64,000 nt of DNA, taken from contig NC_087064.1 in assembly GCF_963678635.1 (NCBI RefSeq), positions 26,082,189-26,146,188 of the forward strand. The letters are read 5' to 3'. Position 1 is the first letter of the stretch. Each line of letters begins with the position of its first letter. The translations under genes and the position numbers were made by a program. The stretch is from Symsagittifera roscoffensis (lineage: Eukaryota > Xenacoelomorpha > Acoela > Convolutidae). The notes beneath the pieces were generated by a model. The model did not search any database and was not told where the DNA came from. It saw only the letters and a list, made by a program, of their open reading frames with translations. This document shows positions 21,488-34,383 of the stretch, one piece after another.

Positions 21488-22601
21488 GACCCTTCACCGA
21501 ACTGCGATTATCCGAGTTAAGCACCTTAATTCGGATAATAAACAAACCCGGAGGGGTATAGTATTACTAATATTATTACTTATATAGCCTATATTAATAG
21601 TCTTATATCGTTTTTCAGTGAAAAACAACGAAAACAGACCGGTTTTTAGGGTCAAAATAGCGATATTTTGATCCCCCACAAGTCGCGATTTTTGAGATAT
21701 CGATAATTTTTGAAACGGAAAAATGCGCTAAGTTAGTGTGTTACATCGTATATGCACTACTGTAATAAGTAGAACCGGTTAACTTTAGTTCGGAAGTGGT
21801 TGGAACTAGTTTGGTACCAAAAACCAAATTTTCCCATTTTTTGATAGTAAGAAACACTATAAAATCAGAAAATTTTTTGAAATCTTTGAGTTAGGACAGT
21901 AAAATTAGTTGTTCGGACAACGTCCACTAGTGAATCCACGAGTTTTAAAACCCGCTACCCGAAAGCCTTCCGGGTTGCAGAGAAATCGAACATAACGTGT
22001 TTGATTTGGTGGATTCATCAATCCGGAGGGGTCCAGGTAGCATAGTTTTTCGAAAATTTTTTCTGCAAAAGCGTTTTAGATCGGGTCTTTTGCATTGAAC
22101 TAGAAGAGTATAGGCCTTTTGAGCTCAGATCAATAATTTTTAGGTCGGAAGGACCAGATTTGCGGAAAAAGTTAGGCGGAACCTATAAGAGAGAAAATTT
22201 TTGAGTTTGGAAAAAAGACGTTTTGGTTAATAACGTTGGAACTACAGAGCATATCGAGTTGATCTTGGTACCAATAGATCAGAGATTAGCTGAGCTTACT
22301 GACCGGATTGGGAAATTTCCCGGAAAAACGAGCGAGAAAATTTTTTGAGATTTTTTTAAGTAAAATTACACAAATCCGGAGGGGTACACCCTTCACGTTT
22401 TATAAATTTTTCTGAAAAACCCTTATACCCCTACCAAAAGTTGATAGCGATTGAACTAAGTAACTTAGGACAGTTCTAGACAAAAGGGGGGGCTGAAGGC
22501 ACAAAACAACCATAATAGAGTCGAAATTAGGCAAGTGATAAGACCCTTCACCGTTAGTGTGAATTGTCAAATAAGTGCCTTAACTTCAATCCGGAGGGGT
22601 C
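21488..22601. repeat. Dispersed hairpin repeats in the B leader
   Basis: Three units start with a CCCTTC/CCTTCCGG arm and end with CCGGAGGGGT. Their interiors contain TTAAGCACCTTAA, AACGTGTTTGAT or TAAGTGCCTTAA. The first has a near-perfect inner stem, ATTATCCGA with TCGGATAAT. Related units occur in the B LTR (20,170-20,253 and 21,250-21,299) and in the A LTR. Confidence 0.5.
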
Positions 22602-23162
22602 TAGGAAAGTACCCTATACCCTTCCCAGTTAATTCAAACAGCATAAAAGCAACGCAGAACGTATCCGGAGGGGTATAAGCTGAAATTAAGAAAACCACGA
22701 AAAGCTACTTTAACAGAGCTAAGGGCTCCGAATCCGGAGGGGTTTACTTTCCACAAAACCGGAGGGGTCCGAATCCGGAGGGGTCTTATAGTTGCTAATT
22801 CAGAGGGGTCCAAATCCGGAGGGGTCTTATAGTAACCAACTCAGAGGGGTCCAAATCCGGAGGGGTCTAGATTCTATCAATCCGGAAGGGTCCTATTTGT
22901 GCCAATCCGGAGGGGTATTGTTTTATTAAGGACTTAGGTAGACGAAAGAAAGACTAAAAAGTGAGAGGTATTAGATTATTAGCACACAGGCTAGGTATCA
23001 GTGACTGCACTGGTAACTTGCCTTTCAATAAGAACCAGACTAATACAAAACAGGTCCGACCTCGGATATTCGCGACACTAAGTCTAAATTAAAAAGAGCG
23101 TGATTCATTGGTGTGGATTGAAACATAATACATTTTTGGGAAAAGTGACTGCCCTGAGGATT

Positions 23163-23314
23163 TTAGTAGGTCTAGCTCGGGCAGTCCGAAGGCAGATAGG
23201 TAACACAGTACTCGGTGGGTGCAATAGACGCCCACTTGAGAAAATTACTGCCTTCAAAGTTTTGTCTGTTTGGTGCGGCACCGAGCAGGGAAAGCTTTTT
23301 CTTTAAAAGACAGG
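23163..23314 (+). ncRNA. Conserved structured block in the B leader
   Basis: Single-copy counterpart of the duplicated block in element A. Conserved words are AGCTCGGGCAGTCC, CTCGGTGGGTG, CCCACTTGAGAA and GCTTTTTCTTTAA. The GTGGGTG/CGCCCAC hairpin is retained although its outer bases differ from A. It is a candidate packaging, dimerisation or translation signal; no function is shown. Confidence 0.45.
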
Positions 23315-23694
23315 TTCGACTATTGTACTGCGACCGACTAAGAGTACAAGACACATACGTTTTTTTATATAATACATTCATATTGTGTCAAAATAAATTA
23401 TTTGTTTTTGATTTTAAATCAACATAAACTGTGCTTGATTGGGTAGTGAGTACACTATCTTTTAAATTGACTGATAACATCATATTGTGCTAATTTCAAA
23501 ATCTTTGGACCGATAATCGGTTAGTGTGAATAAATTTTATACAAACTGTACTCTGACAACATACAGGGATTCTTGGTCACTATTTAATAGAATCTTGTGG
23601 AATTTATTGTGTTGTGTCATTATTATTGTTAATAAAACTATAAAGTCTCTAGCAATCGAGTTAAGTATAGGTATTAAAAAGTGACAAATAGAAA

Positions 23695-25647
23695 ATGAGT
23701 CTAGACAAGTCAAGGATACCAAAACGAGGTAATAGCTCTAGGAAATTCATACCTGAAAAGCAAAGAAAAACGATGACCGATCCTTTTGTGGATTGGATCA
23801 AGCGATCCCGGTCCGATAAAGAGGAGACGGTTTCAGGCAGAATGGTTGAAACGAGAAGTCAGAAGACCTCAGAAGAGCGAAGAGAACTGTTAGAAGTGGA
23901 GGTCAATACGGACCATACCATGAACGACAACCAGGGAGTAAATGGACTGGAAGGGAGAGGCAGAAGGCTGGCGAGTGAATCTCTCCGGTAGAACAAGGCC
24001 ACGATTTTGCCACTTCCACCGGGACATTGGATCGGGAAGAGATGTCGGAACTGTCCGACATCTCAACTGAAGTAGCGACAACTAGAAGATCTCCGACAGA
24101 CAACACTATGATGGCAAGCGGAACTGGGAAGCAAACAACGTCGTCATCGTTCTCAGAAAGAATGAAGAACACCTTAGGAAACTTCTTTCCATTCAGCATG
24201 GGAGGAGGAGCAGGAAACGATGGTGAGTCCCAGGAGGATGAGGAAGATGAAGAAGAGCAAGGGGACTTTGGATCTCAAATCAGCCTCAATAGTTCGATCC
24301 AGGAGAGTGAGGCACACGTCGGAAGAGAGACTGGAACCATGGACAAATTTGGTGTAGTGACAACGATAAGCAAGGAGGCAAACACACCGGGCCAGTCAAA
24401 GGACTTCGCGATTAGGACAAGTTCGGAGCCACAACCTGAAGAGAGTAGAACCAGAGGGCTCGGCAATGCGTTAATGGATCCTGATGCGTTACAAAGACGA
24501 ATCTGATGGCTGTATTGATACCTGGATAGAGGTAATGAAGCTGCATTTCGAGGAAGAGGACTTGTCGGAGAGACAGGAATGCAGCGCGCTCACCAGCAAC
24601 TTAGAAGGGACAGCCCTGAACTGTGTCATGGCCAAGAAACAGTATCAACGTGACACTGCTGAGAAAATCTTCGAAACCTTGTTAAACCGTTTCGGATCAG
24701 GGGTGCAGGGGCACCAGGCGATGATGCGCTTCGAGAAACGGAGGCAACGAGAAGATGAAACAATAGACAAGTTTCTCGATGATTTGGAAATGCTGAGAAG
24801 ACGCAGCCAACCGGATGAGTCAAACCGAAGGATGAACCTGGCCGTAGCCTCAAAATTCATCGATGGTGTGAAAAATGATGAACTTCGTACGATGCTAGCA
24901 ACGCATTACACACCACTATCAACTAATGCGCCAACACCGGAGGAGTTGAGGCTCAAATCAAAAGAGTATCTTTTGTTGAAACCTCCTTCGAGATCTGGAT
25001 ATTACAAGAACAATTATGGAAATTTTAACAACGGACCAGCAAACCAAGGGAACAATTGGTACAAACCGAGGGATGATATGGACAAGAGACGTTCTTGTGC
25101 TAATTGCAGTTCAACAGACCATCATGTGTCAGCATGCCCAGCTTACAAACAAGGCATGAAAGCAATAGGCTTTAGCCTCGAGGACGAAGATGCGTCAGAG
25201 TTGGATCATGAGGATTTCATGAGAGGAGTAATTGCGAAATTCGGCCCGAGGTGTTTCTTTTGTAACTTGGAAGGTCATTTTAAATCAGATTGTCCGCAAT
25301 TCTGGGATGCAGTGGCAGACATCAAGCATCCAAGACATGAAGAAGCTTTGTCAGGAGTGAAAGCCAGCAAGGCTCGACTTTTGAGTGAAGCGGAGGCACG
25401 CAGAAAGGATAAACCTCAAGAGCTGGTGGCAAAGAAGATGCAAGCGGTAGCAGAGGAAGCACGTGAACCGGAACCAGCAACTGCGGCCGATGACTTCAAA
25501 ATCGATTATAGGGCAGCTGCGAGGGATGCTATAAATAGAGTACAACAGGAACTAGTGACGAAAGAGATTGAACAAAAGGTGAAACTCGAGCAGGAGAATG
25601 AAAAATTACAGGAGCAACTGAACGCCTTCGAAGCAACGGAAGTTTAA
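23695..25647 (+). pseudogene. gag of element B, broken
   Basis: Starts at ATG 23,695, and the first ~60 residues align with the N-terminus of the A gag. The frame stops at 23,991 and a second piece (24,027-24,506) is in another frame. The capsid/nucleocapsid part resumes at about 24,484 in the first frame (MRYKDESDGCIDTW) and ends with TAA at 25,645. Relative to A, several hundred residues of the N-terminal half are missing at the joint near 24,480. The capsid block and both CX2CX4HX4C knuckles (about 25,096-25,137 and 25,252-25,293) are intact. In A the equivalent of the terminal TAA is a sense codon, so this stop is probably a mutation, not a gag terminator. Confidence 0.85.
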
Positions 25648-25668
25648 GAGGCAAAAGCACCAAGCAGC

Positions 25669-28600
25669 TTGAGCATGAAACTTAATGTTATCTCTGGTCA
25701 GAGGTTCGGTATGGCACCGCAAGGAAGTAAAATACAGTCGATAATCTCGGTGGCAGGGCATCAGGTAATCAGAAATCTTAGTGAACCGTCTGAGTTCACT
25801 TTGATACATTTGGACACATATGCAGACTATCTGAGGCAGATGAGGCCACGCACCGAGTCGAGGGCTGTGAGGGCACTACTAACGACGGGTGGCCCTCGCA
25901 CGAAGAAACTTCATGGACGCTACCTAGAAGTCTATGGGCCGTATCAAGTGATGCTGAACGTGGATGGGATCAGTATCTACACCAGGACTTATGTAACAAC
26001 AGATGATGACCAAATAGGGCAGATCTATTTGGGAGAAGAGGAACTCAAGGTCCGCAGGATAGGCCATGACGCCATGATGGAACAAGACGCAGTACACATT
26101 GGATATAAAGCAGATGTGACAGCACATCTGCTCGACACCAACGGAACAAAAATCGGAGTCACAGGGCTTCTGGACACAGGAGCGGTCGTGAGTGTGATGC
26201 CGATAAAAACTTGGGAAAGAATGGGCTTCACGCGGGAAGATCTGATTCCAACGAATCTCCGACTGGCTGCAGCCAATCGAGGAGCTATCTACGTAGCCGG
26301 AAGAACACCAATAACGGTCCTCCACATGGGAGGACAGGATCTTTGGATGAGCTTCCTGGTGGTAGAGAATCTGGACGATGCCGACCAATTCATCTTGGGC
26401 AGAGATTTTGTCAGGAATTTTGACGTGATGATTGATTTGAACAACGGTCTGTTACGGATTAGAAACCCGGACCGAAATTATGTTAGGAGACCAATTAATA
26501 GGATAATAACAGACGAAAATAAGGTACCAGTTTTTTTGGATAGAAAAGTAAGATTAAAACCAGGACAAGCTGTAGTAGCAATTTTTAGAATGAGAAATTT
26601 AAATTCGTTGAGTGATAGTAAACAGGTTTGCTTGGTACCGAATCCAAATAGTCAGAGTTCGGTGATTTTAGGCCGGAGCTTCTCGGTAACGCAAAACGGA
26701 CTGTGTGTAAGTGTGTTGTTGAACACACTGGACACCACGGTTTCAATCCAGCGTGGAAAGAAGCTTGGCTACGCCCTGCCGATGAGGACCGACTATGAGG
26801 AGACAGAAAACTTGAAGAAATATAGTGTGAAAGACTGTCCTTATCATGCAAATAAAGATAAAATCTTAAAGAGAATTAATGAATTAAAATCTATTCATAA
26901 ATTGTTTTCAATGAAATCCGAAACGGACGACGGCTTATCAAGCTGCTCGAATTTTCCGGAACGCCCCTCGTCATATGAACTAGATTCTGACAAACCGGTT
27001 TTGCCAGAAATAGAACATTTAAAAGGAAAAATAGGTGAGGGAGATTTTGAAAAATTGCGGGACCTCCTAAATCGGAACGCCGAGGTATTTTCAAAACATA
27101 AGGCGGACATCGGTTGCTGTAATTTCGTCGAACACGAAATCGAACTAGAAGAGGGCGCCGTTCCCCATAGGGAAGGCGCAAGGCGAATGACGCCACATAA
27201 ATCGGAAGCGTGCCGAGCGGAAATAGAAATGTTGCTTGAATACGACATGATAGAACCCTCGAAATCGCCATGGGCTTGCGGAGTAGTAATGGCGAAAAAG
27301 AAAGGGGGGCAGCTTAGATTTTGTTGCGACTTTCGTTACTTGAACGCGGTAACGATAAAAGATGCGTACCCGATACCGCGAATAGACGAGATCCTATCTA
27401 AACTTGGTGATGCCAAGTTCTTCACCACATTGGACTTAGGTTCTGCCTTCTGGCAGGTTCCTTTGCGGAAAAAGGATAGGGAAAAAACCGGTTTCGCGTG
27501 CGAATTGGGGTTGTACCAGTGGAAGAGGATGCCCTTCGGCTTGTGCAATGCAACAGCAACTTTTCAAAGGCTGATGGCTCAGGCTTTGACAGGAGTGACC
27601 AAAAAGTACGGGAATCTCTTGATGTGCTACGTGGATGATGTAGTCATAGCGACACCGACCCTGGAGGATCACATTGATCGGCTCGATGAGGTCTTCGGAT
27701 GTATGAAAAGAGCAGGCTTGAAATGCAAACCATCGAAATGTGAAATCCTTAGGGATTCGATCAAGTACCTGGGAAGAATGGTGGACAGGCATGGTGTGAG
27801 GCCAGATCCAGAAGCAGTAGAGGCTGTGCTGACATGGAAGGCTCCGAGGACGGACACACAGCTAATGAGCTTCCTGGGGTTTGCCAATTATTACCGTGAA
27901 TTCATTAAAGGATATGCGGACAAGGTGTACCCGATGCAGAAGCTGATGCGCAACAAAGGGAAAAAGTTCGAATGGAACGATGAGGCACAGGTTGCTTTCG
28001 AGAACATAAAGCGGGAACTGTGCGAAGCGCCAGTGCTGGGCATGCCTACAGAAAAGGGCATGTATGTTCTCGACACAGACGCATCGGTGGTGGCCATCTC
28101 AGGAATCTTGCATCAAGAGCAAGAATGGAACGGAAGAACAGTTCTCCGTCCCATTGCATACGGCAGCAAAGTCTTGAGTGACACAGAGATGAAATATGGC
28201 GCACCAAAAGCAGAAATGTTTGCAGTAGTCACCTTTGTGGAGAAGTACCGTGCATACTTGGGGAGCGCTCCCTTCAAGTTACGCGTGGACAACAGAGCGT
28301 TATCCTGGTTGAAGACCTACTCGATGGATCAGAGTTATATTGGTAGATGGATAGTAAGACTGGATGGCTACCACATGATAATCGAACATAGGATGCGTGA
28401 TAAACACCAGAATGCTGACAGCCTCAGCAAGAAAACTGAGTTCTATGAAAGATTGGAGCAGAAGCAGGCCAATCAGGCGGAAATAAAGGAGGGATTCTCG
28501 TTTCTGGACAAAGAAACTTATGAAGCGCTTCCCTTAACGAGATGGTTGGATAAATCAGGACATCCAATTCCAGGGCACCTTGAGCTACCTGTAGAGAAAG

Positions 28601-30150
28601 CAGCCGAGATAAAGATCCTGTCCAAGGAGGACCCGGTCCCCTTGGATTTGTTGCTGCGCTCGAACCTGGTCCAGCAAGAACTCTCTCGCATTAATATAAA
28701 CAGCCTCTCATTATTGGATAAAACGGTGCAAGTCACACCACAAGTAATGCGGATGCTGGGTGGATTGTTAGAAAGAGAAGTGACCAGAGATGACCCCGAG
28801 TGGACAGCAGCAATGGCATCGCTAACAGTCAGTGAGAAGGTGAAGATCATGCCGTCCAGAAGACAGCACGAAGAAAACGAAAGGGATTGTAGGACAATAG
28901 TTCAGCAACTAGTATCCTCAATACCCCAGGAGATTTTAACAAGTACTTCTTACGGACAGAAACAACAGGGGAGCAGCAAGCGAAAGAAAACCGTCACCTT
29001 TGTGGACCGGGATAAAGAGGGTGAAGTTGAAGAACAAAATCTGCCGCAAGACTATTTGTCCGGGGAGAAGGATGAGGAGAAGAACCAGCAATCACAAGAT
29101 CGACACCCGGGACAAGGAAATTTGTCCGGGGAGTCTGAGATAAACGAGGAAATTCCTGATGAGAGACAGGACCCAGAGAACAAGGTTTTGTCCGGGGAGT
29201 TCAGGTGGATGCGAAGAAAGCACAGACATGATCTGGAGGAGCGTGCAGTCTCCAGCACAACCTCTTCGACGGATGATGCTTCCCGAAACTCACGAATGGA
29301 CACCTATTCAGACAGGAACTCGAGTTCGGGATCCGAACTGTCAGAACTGGCGATACACACGCTACTAGTGGAAACTCGGGCGAGAGATCTGGACAGAGAG
29401 GTGTACCAGGATCCTGACAGTGATCGCTACCTAATACCAAGCGAAAGAGTCTTTGACAACGCAGCGGATGACTTAGAAACGATAGCGGTATCGAAACGTT
29501 CGATAAGCCTGTTGCCGCAGAAAGAGGTTGTCAGGACTGATCTTCAGCCGTTTCAGCAAGAAACACAACCGTTGGCGAAGATTTGGTGCGTTAAGATGGA
29601 AGAAGACACACATCAGCCCAACGAGCTGAATAGTCAGATGAGAGTCATGAAGACGTACTTGAAGGCGAGATACAGACTCTCGGACCTTCTAAGGGCGCAG
29701 AGAAATGATCGCATGACAAGCAACCTAAAAAAGTGGATAGAAAACGGTGCACCTGACAAAGGTGACCTAGAAGAAGATAGCTATAGGATCCTGAGACAAT
29801 ACTTCATGCAGAAGGAGGGGAGATTATATCTGAACAAGGACGGGATCGTGGCTTGCAGGAGAAGAGAAGAAGACAAGGTCTTATACAAATATAACGCGAT
29901 AGTGTTGCCGCAACTCTATCAGACAGAACTATTATTCAGGTCGCATGATCAGATGGGCCATCAAGGGATCGAAAAAGTGTATCAGAGGATCCTGAAGCGC
30001 TTTGAGTGGCCTGGAATGAAAAAGGCATGTGAGAAATGGGTAACAGCGTGCCTGTCATGCCAACAGGTCAAGGATCCAAGGAAATTACGATTTCCTTTAC
30101 AATCGATTGAGTCGTCTGAATTCAACGAGGTGGTGCAGATAGATCACTAG
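25669..30150 (+). pseudogene. pol of element B, first part: protease, RT, RNase H, linker, integrase N-terminus
   Basis: Same frame as the upstream gag piece, after its TAA. It contains protease (LLDTGAVVSVMP, about 26,166), the ILGRD motif (about 26,395), RT with TTLDLGSAFWQ and YVDD (about 27,630), RNase H with VLDTDAS (about 28,068) and VDNRAL, the ~450-residue linker with LSGE repeats, and the integrase zinc-binding region. Unlike A it reads straight through the RNase H-linker joint. It ends at UAG 30,148-30,150, just after the first integrase catalytic aspartate, where A has a glutamine codon; this is a nonsense change. Very similar to A in protease to RNase H, less so in the linker. Confidence 0.92.
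29057..29200 (+). promoter_or_regulatory. Three polypurine-tract-like motifs in the pol linker (B)
   Basis: TGTCCGGGGAG at 29,057-29,067, 29,123-29,134 and 29,189-29,200, each preceded by at least two Ts and the last by a TTT run. They are read as LSGE. The core is identical to the tract just before the 3' LTR at 35,188-35,199. Confidence 0.5.
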
Positions 30151-30159
30151 AAGATATGC

Positions 30160-32298
30160 ATGACAGACAGCGGTTATAACCAAGTCTTGGTCATGATAGA
30201 TCACTTCACGAAGTATGCAGAGGCCGTGCCCTGCATAACTGCCTCGGCGGAAGAGACATGCGACCACCTGATCAACACGTGTATAGCAAGACATGGTTGT
30301 CCGATGACGTTTCAATCGGATAATGGAACAGCTTTCGTAGGAGAGCTTACGAAAGAGCTTATGAGACGCTCACAGGTCGCTCAGGCTCACTCCACGACAT
30401 ACCACCCTCAAACGAATGGCCTAGTGGAAAGACAGAATAGGACGTTAGTGTCGATGCTGAGGGTATATTGTTCCAGGTACATGACCGATTGGGACAGATA
30501 CCTTCCACAGGTGATGGGAGCTTATAATAGCACGCAACACTCCACCACTGGAGTCAGTCCACACATGATGCTGACGGGACACGAGAAGTCTTTACCTTTG
30601 ACATTCTTCTACCCAGAGTATGAGGGAAAGAAAACATCTCCACAGGTTTACGTGAGGGATGTGATCAGACGCCAACAGGAGTTGAACGATTTGTGTAGAC
30701 GAAACACTCAGCAAGCACAGGCAAGGCAGAGGAAAAGATTCGACAAGAAAGCAGCTGGTGCAAAGGCCTACTCGGTGGGAGACTACGTATGGGTATTTCA
30801 GAACGTTATACCACCGAAAGGAACAAAGAAGCTTCTAAAAAAGTGGAGGGGACCCTTCATGATTACGGAGGTGCATCAGGAGGGACGTTTTTATAGACTG
30901 AGTACTGGCCGAGCCGCCCACTACGAGAACATCAAGCCACACAATCCATCGACAGAAGACTGGTGTATACCTGCAGACATGGAAGAAGGGGATTATCTAA
31001 TGATGGATCCTGCTTGTGAGGTCAATGAAAAAGGCACCAGGGAGAAGAACGATGGAAACGAAGTCGTAGAGGAAGGTACGGATACACCATTGGACCTGGA
31101 TCCAAACGAACAGATCGAAGCGGACGATGAAACCTTACCCTACGCAGAAGAGGATTGGCAGGATCCCGAACAGATAGAGGTTCCCAAGAACTTGGAACCA
31201 GATCTTCCGTTCACGATGCGGACTCGTCAGAAGGACGGGACGAGACCAAGAAAGAAATACAATCCTTACGGTGACGACTTTGTAGTGGATAGGATAGATC
31301 TAAAGAAAATAGTGGAGGAAGTAGTGGGTTTAGAGGAAATAACTGTGTCACAAGACATTGACATAGTCGATGATCACAACGATGAGTGGGTTGACGACTG
31401 GTCGAAACCCGAGGTAGAATTCGACGATGAGCAACAGCAGTCAAATGAACAGGACCTGACGAATCTGCGTGTCTTAGAGTGGCTGAACGAAATGACATCA
31501 GACCCTAAAAAGTCCAGCGTTACGATTCAAGACGTAGATCGTGAAAGCGCGAAATACATTAAGACCGAACGAGATGATCCTTCCTGGGCTGCCCAGGAAG
31601 GACAACTTCTCATTCCAGCTTCTAACCTTGACTTGATATCCGGTATGCGATCGACGGGGACGCCGATGGATATTTTTGTCCGGGGAGTGGGGGTAGGACT
31701 TACCCACACTGAAAACCTGATAATAAAAAAATTGAGAATAGCAAGAGAAACAGGAGAGTTAGAAGCAGAAACAGGCGAAGAACCTAAGAAACCTGACATA
31801 GGCAGGGTGGTTGAGTCATATTTTAACTTACCAAATGAATATTCAAGTAACATAATACTAACAGACAGTGATTTCATACTCACAAACAGAACATGTGCGA
31901 TAACAATCACCGCAGACATGAGTTTTAGGACAGCGTTAGCGGCAGACTTTAAGAGAGAATACAAAAACGTGGAATTCCTTTGGAAGCAAAGATCAGGGAT
32001 AGGGGGCGTAGCAGCCTTACCTCCGGCGGTGTCGCAGATACCGGGAAAGTACTTATGCTTCTTGGTAACGAGGGCGACAGAGAAGCAGCACGTGGACCCA
32101 GAAAACCTAGTCTTGTCTTTGACGAGGCTGAGGGACTTCCTTGTGGAAATGGACGTGAAGGAGCTCTCGCTTCCAGTGTACGATCCAAACAGAGGAAGAC
32201 TGCATCCTCGGGAATTGTACGCGCTTGTACACGTGATATTCTCTGATACAAACATACAAGTATATCTACACAAGAAATATTACTTAAGTATAGGCTGA
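30160..32298 (+). pseudogene. pol of element B, second part: integrase core and macro-like domain
   Basis: Continues in the same frame after the nonsense codon. It contains the remaining two integrase catalytic residues (FQSDNG and NGLVERQN), the GPY/F-like module, an acidic stretch, and the C-terminal macro-like domain (about 31,666-32,295). In that domain most core blocks match element A: ITADMSFRTALAADFKREY, GKYLCFLVTRA, RLRDFLVE, LSLPVYDPNRG and YLHKKYYLSI. The conserved ending just before the stop shows the domain is the true Pol C-terminus. The ATG at 30,160 is only an internal methionine. Confidence 0.9.
31677..31688 (+). promoter_or_regulatory. Polypurine-tract-like motif inside the macro-like domain (B)
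   Basis: ATTTTTGTCCGGGGAGTGG, read FVRGV, at the same place as the copy at 7141-7152 in element A. It is in a different codon frame from the linker copies. Confidence 0.5.
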
Positions 32299-32672
32299 GT
32301 GATGTGCGAAAGAGTGTTAGGTCAAAGACTAAGTTGCATGTGTTATGTTATGTTATGTGTTAGGTTATTAAGATCATGGGTAAGTAGGGGTTAGTGACCA
32401 TGAACAACTAAATGACGATCTTGGAAATAGATCCAAAGTTTGGACTGTCCAATCTTAGGTCGAATTCCAAAATTTTAGAAACCAATTGATTTTAATAAAT
32501 TTTAGGATAAATATTTTTTTATCTGAACTGTTTTAAGCAAATTTTAACGACATATGTTAAGGTGAAACTGACAAGTTTGACATTCGTGATTTCTTTTCTA
32601 GATCCTGATTGATCATTTAAATTACTCACTTGAGTCAAAGAATCGAATCAAATCAAACTTGAAAAGAATAGA
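32299..32672 (+). other. Pol-ORF3 spacer of element B with splice acceptor
   Basis: Non-coding, AT-rich, with a short TATGTTATGTTATG run near 32,345. TTCTTTTCTAG ends at 32,601 and is followed by ATCCTGATTGATC, matching the acceptor at 6186-6187 in A. The ORF3 ATG is 71 nt further on. Confidence 0.65.
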
Positions 32673-33203
32673 ATGGACAACTTCAACCTGGATGAATTGA
32701 TGGACCTGGCAGAGGCATATGTAGGACCGATGGTAGATGCGATCTATCATCGGCTGATCGAACGAGACTTCGCTCTGGAGGACCCAGAGGTGGTCATGTT
32801 GCTGACCGCCCTGATCAACATCTTGGGGCACGACAACCGTGGGGACCGCCCCACGGAAGTCCTGTTGATGGCAGCATATGGAGAAAGAGGAGTACTAGAC
32901 CGCCCGAACATGAGAGTGATGAGGTGGAGAAACGGGGCTCTCTCAGGGAGTGACTTGGCGAATGAACCTTGATTGGGAAGTTCTAGGACTTACCAACCAG
33001 GTGAGATGCCAATGCCCTCTAAGCCTAAAGCTGGGCTGACGAGAATGCATCGGGAGATGAACAGCGAGGCGACCTCGTCTGGTTCACAACTGAGAGCAGC
33101 TGTGCCACCAAAAAGGGCGAAAGTAACACAGAAGGTTCAGACGAACCAAACCATACAAGATCGAAACAGAGATGAACATCAGACACAGCGAAACTTATTG
33201 TAG
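32673..33203 (+). pseudogene. ORF3 remnant of element B
   Basis: The first 99 codons (to TGA 32,970) match the conserved N-terminal domain of ORF3 in A (DAIYHRLIERDF, RPTEVLLM). The same frame continues after the TGA with recognisable homology (PGEMPMP, RAKVTQK) to about 33,190, then stops. The coiled-coil and C-terminal parts present in A are gone, so a deletion joins this piece to the next one. Confidence 0.8.
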
Positions 33204-34383
33204 ACCATCAGGAGCACGATATTTGGTGGGCTCAACGTTGGCTCCAATGTGCAAGAGGAGATACCCTGTACATTTCGTAGCTGTGGACGTGAAGAGTACA
33301 AGAACGATTGTGGATCAAGCCTTCTCAGTGCCGAAGTGTGTGAGATTGGCGAGAATGTCTGAAAAGTCTTACGAGTTACTATGTAAGATGTTCTCAGCAA
33401 TTCCAGAGAGAACCAAAGAAGAGTTGGAGTCAATACTAGGAAAGAAGTTCATGGGATATGTGAGCGGGAACTTCAGTGACTTTGAGAAACAGAAACAGAG
33501 AGGATCAACTGTCACAGATTACAATGCAGTAGATTAGAATGATGAAATCCACCGAGTGATGATGGAAGTGGAACCATTGCTGGAAGCTTCGGGAAAACGT
33601 AATTGGAGGAGCATCATGTTGACGCATGACGAGTTTCCTTGCCACTGCTTGCTGCAGACCTGGTGGTATCCCAAGCGTAGTAATCTGATGTTGATCTGGG
33701 ACTCTGGAGAGCTGCTCTCCATGGGTTTACCAGATTCATCACAGCCCGTAACAATAGTGATAGTGGGAGTTATGATGGCGATACGATGGCTGGAAGCTCA
33801 TGTGAGAGAAAATAATAGACAGGAGGCACCGACGAGAGAACAATTGCGGAAATTAGATTGTCTAAAAGATTTAGATCTTTTTGAGACAATGTGCAAAGTT
33901 CTAAACATTCCGATGGAAGTGAAGAAGATATGGGCGAGAAAACGATTGATGCCATGGTTCAGAGCCAACATGACTGCATGGTTGTACGAGTATGCGAAAA
34001 AGCATATGTCGAAGCACGGCAGGGTGTACAGTGAATATCAGCTGGACATTGGGGCAGGAGCTTTCAAGCGAGCTCTCGTGACTCATCGGAATGCAGTGGC
34101 CACCGCCGTGAAAAGAGTTTCCAGAACGAGTGAGCGTAGTGGAAATGAGAAGGCAGAGATGCTGAAAGAAGATTTGGAGAGAAACGTGACGTTGTGTCTC
34201 CACAACAGTTTCTGCAGAAACAGAGAATCCAACGTGGATCCCCTACCTTGCTGTAAACAGAGGGTAGAAGAGCAGAAGTGTTGGAGGACGGCTTCCAACA
34301 GCGTCAGGATAGCCAATGATGTGCTACAAGACACGGAAACCGAAAGTGCGGAGTCAGTATCACAGGAAGAAATGGAACATTGA
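33172..34383 (+). pseudogene. C-terminal remnant of the env-position ORF (element B)
   Basis: One frame of 404 codons interrupted by TAG at 33,535. No SGNH block is present and no match to the 1,700 codons of A visible here was found. It is therefore most likely the C-terminal end of the giant ORF, which in A lies beyond the left edge, brought next to ORF3 by an internal deletion near 33,200. Visible features are a charged, mainly helical composition, a Cys-containing tail and an acidic end (ESAESVSQEEMEH). Function unknown. Confidence 0.55.

Larger units (their letters stand above)
21424..23694 (+). other. 5' leader of element B (non-coding)
   Basis: About 2.27 kb without a supported ORF. 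It contains about a dozen copies of ATCCGGAGGGGT or close variants, densest at 22,580-22,920. It also holds hairpin units at 21,488-21,558, 21,956-22,034 and 22,542-22,601, and the conserved structured block at 23,163-23,314. TGGGGGGCTCG at 21,459 resembles a proline-tRNA primer site with one extra G, but it lies 35 nt from the LTR end, so it is not called. Confidence 0.65.
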
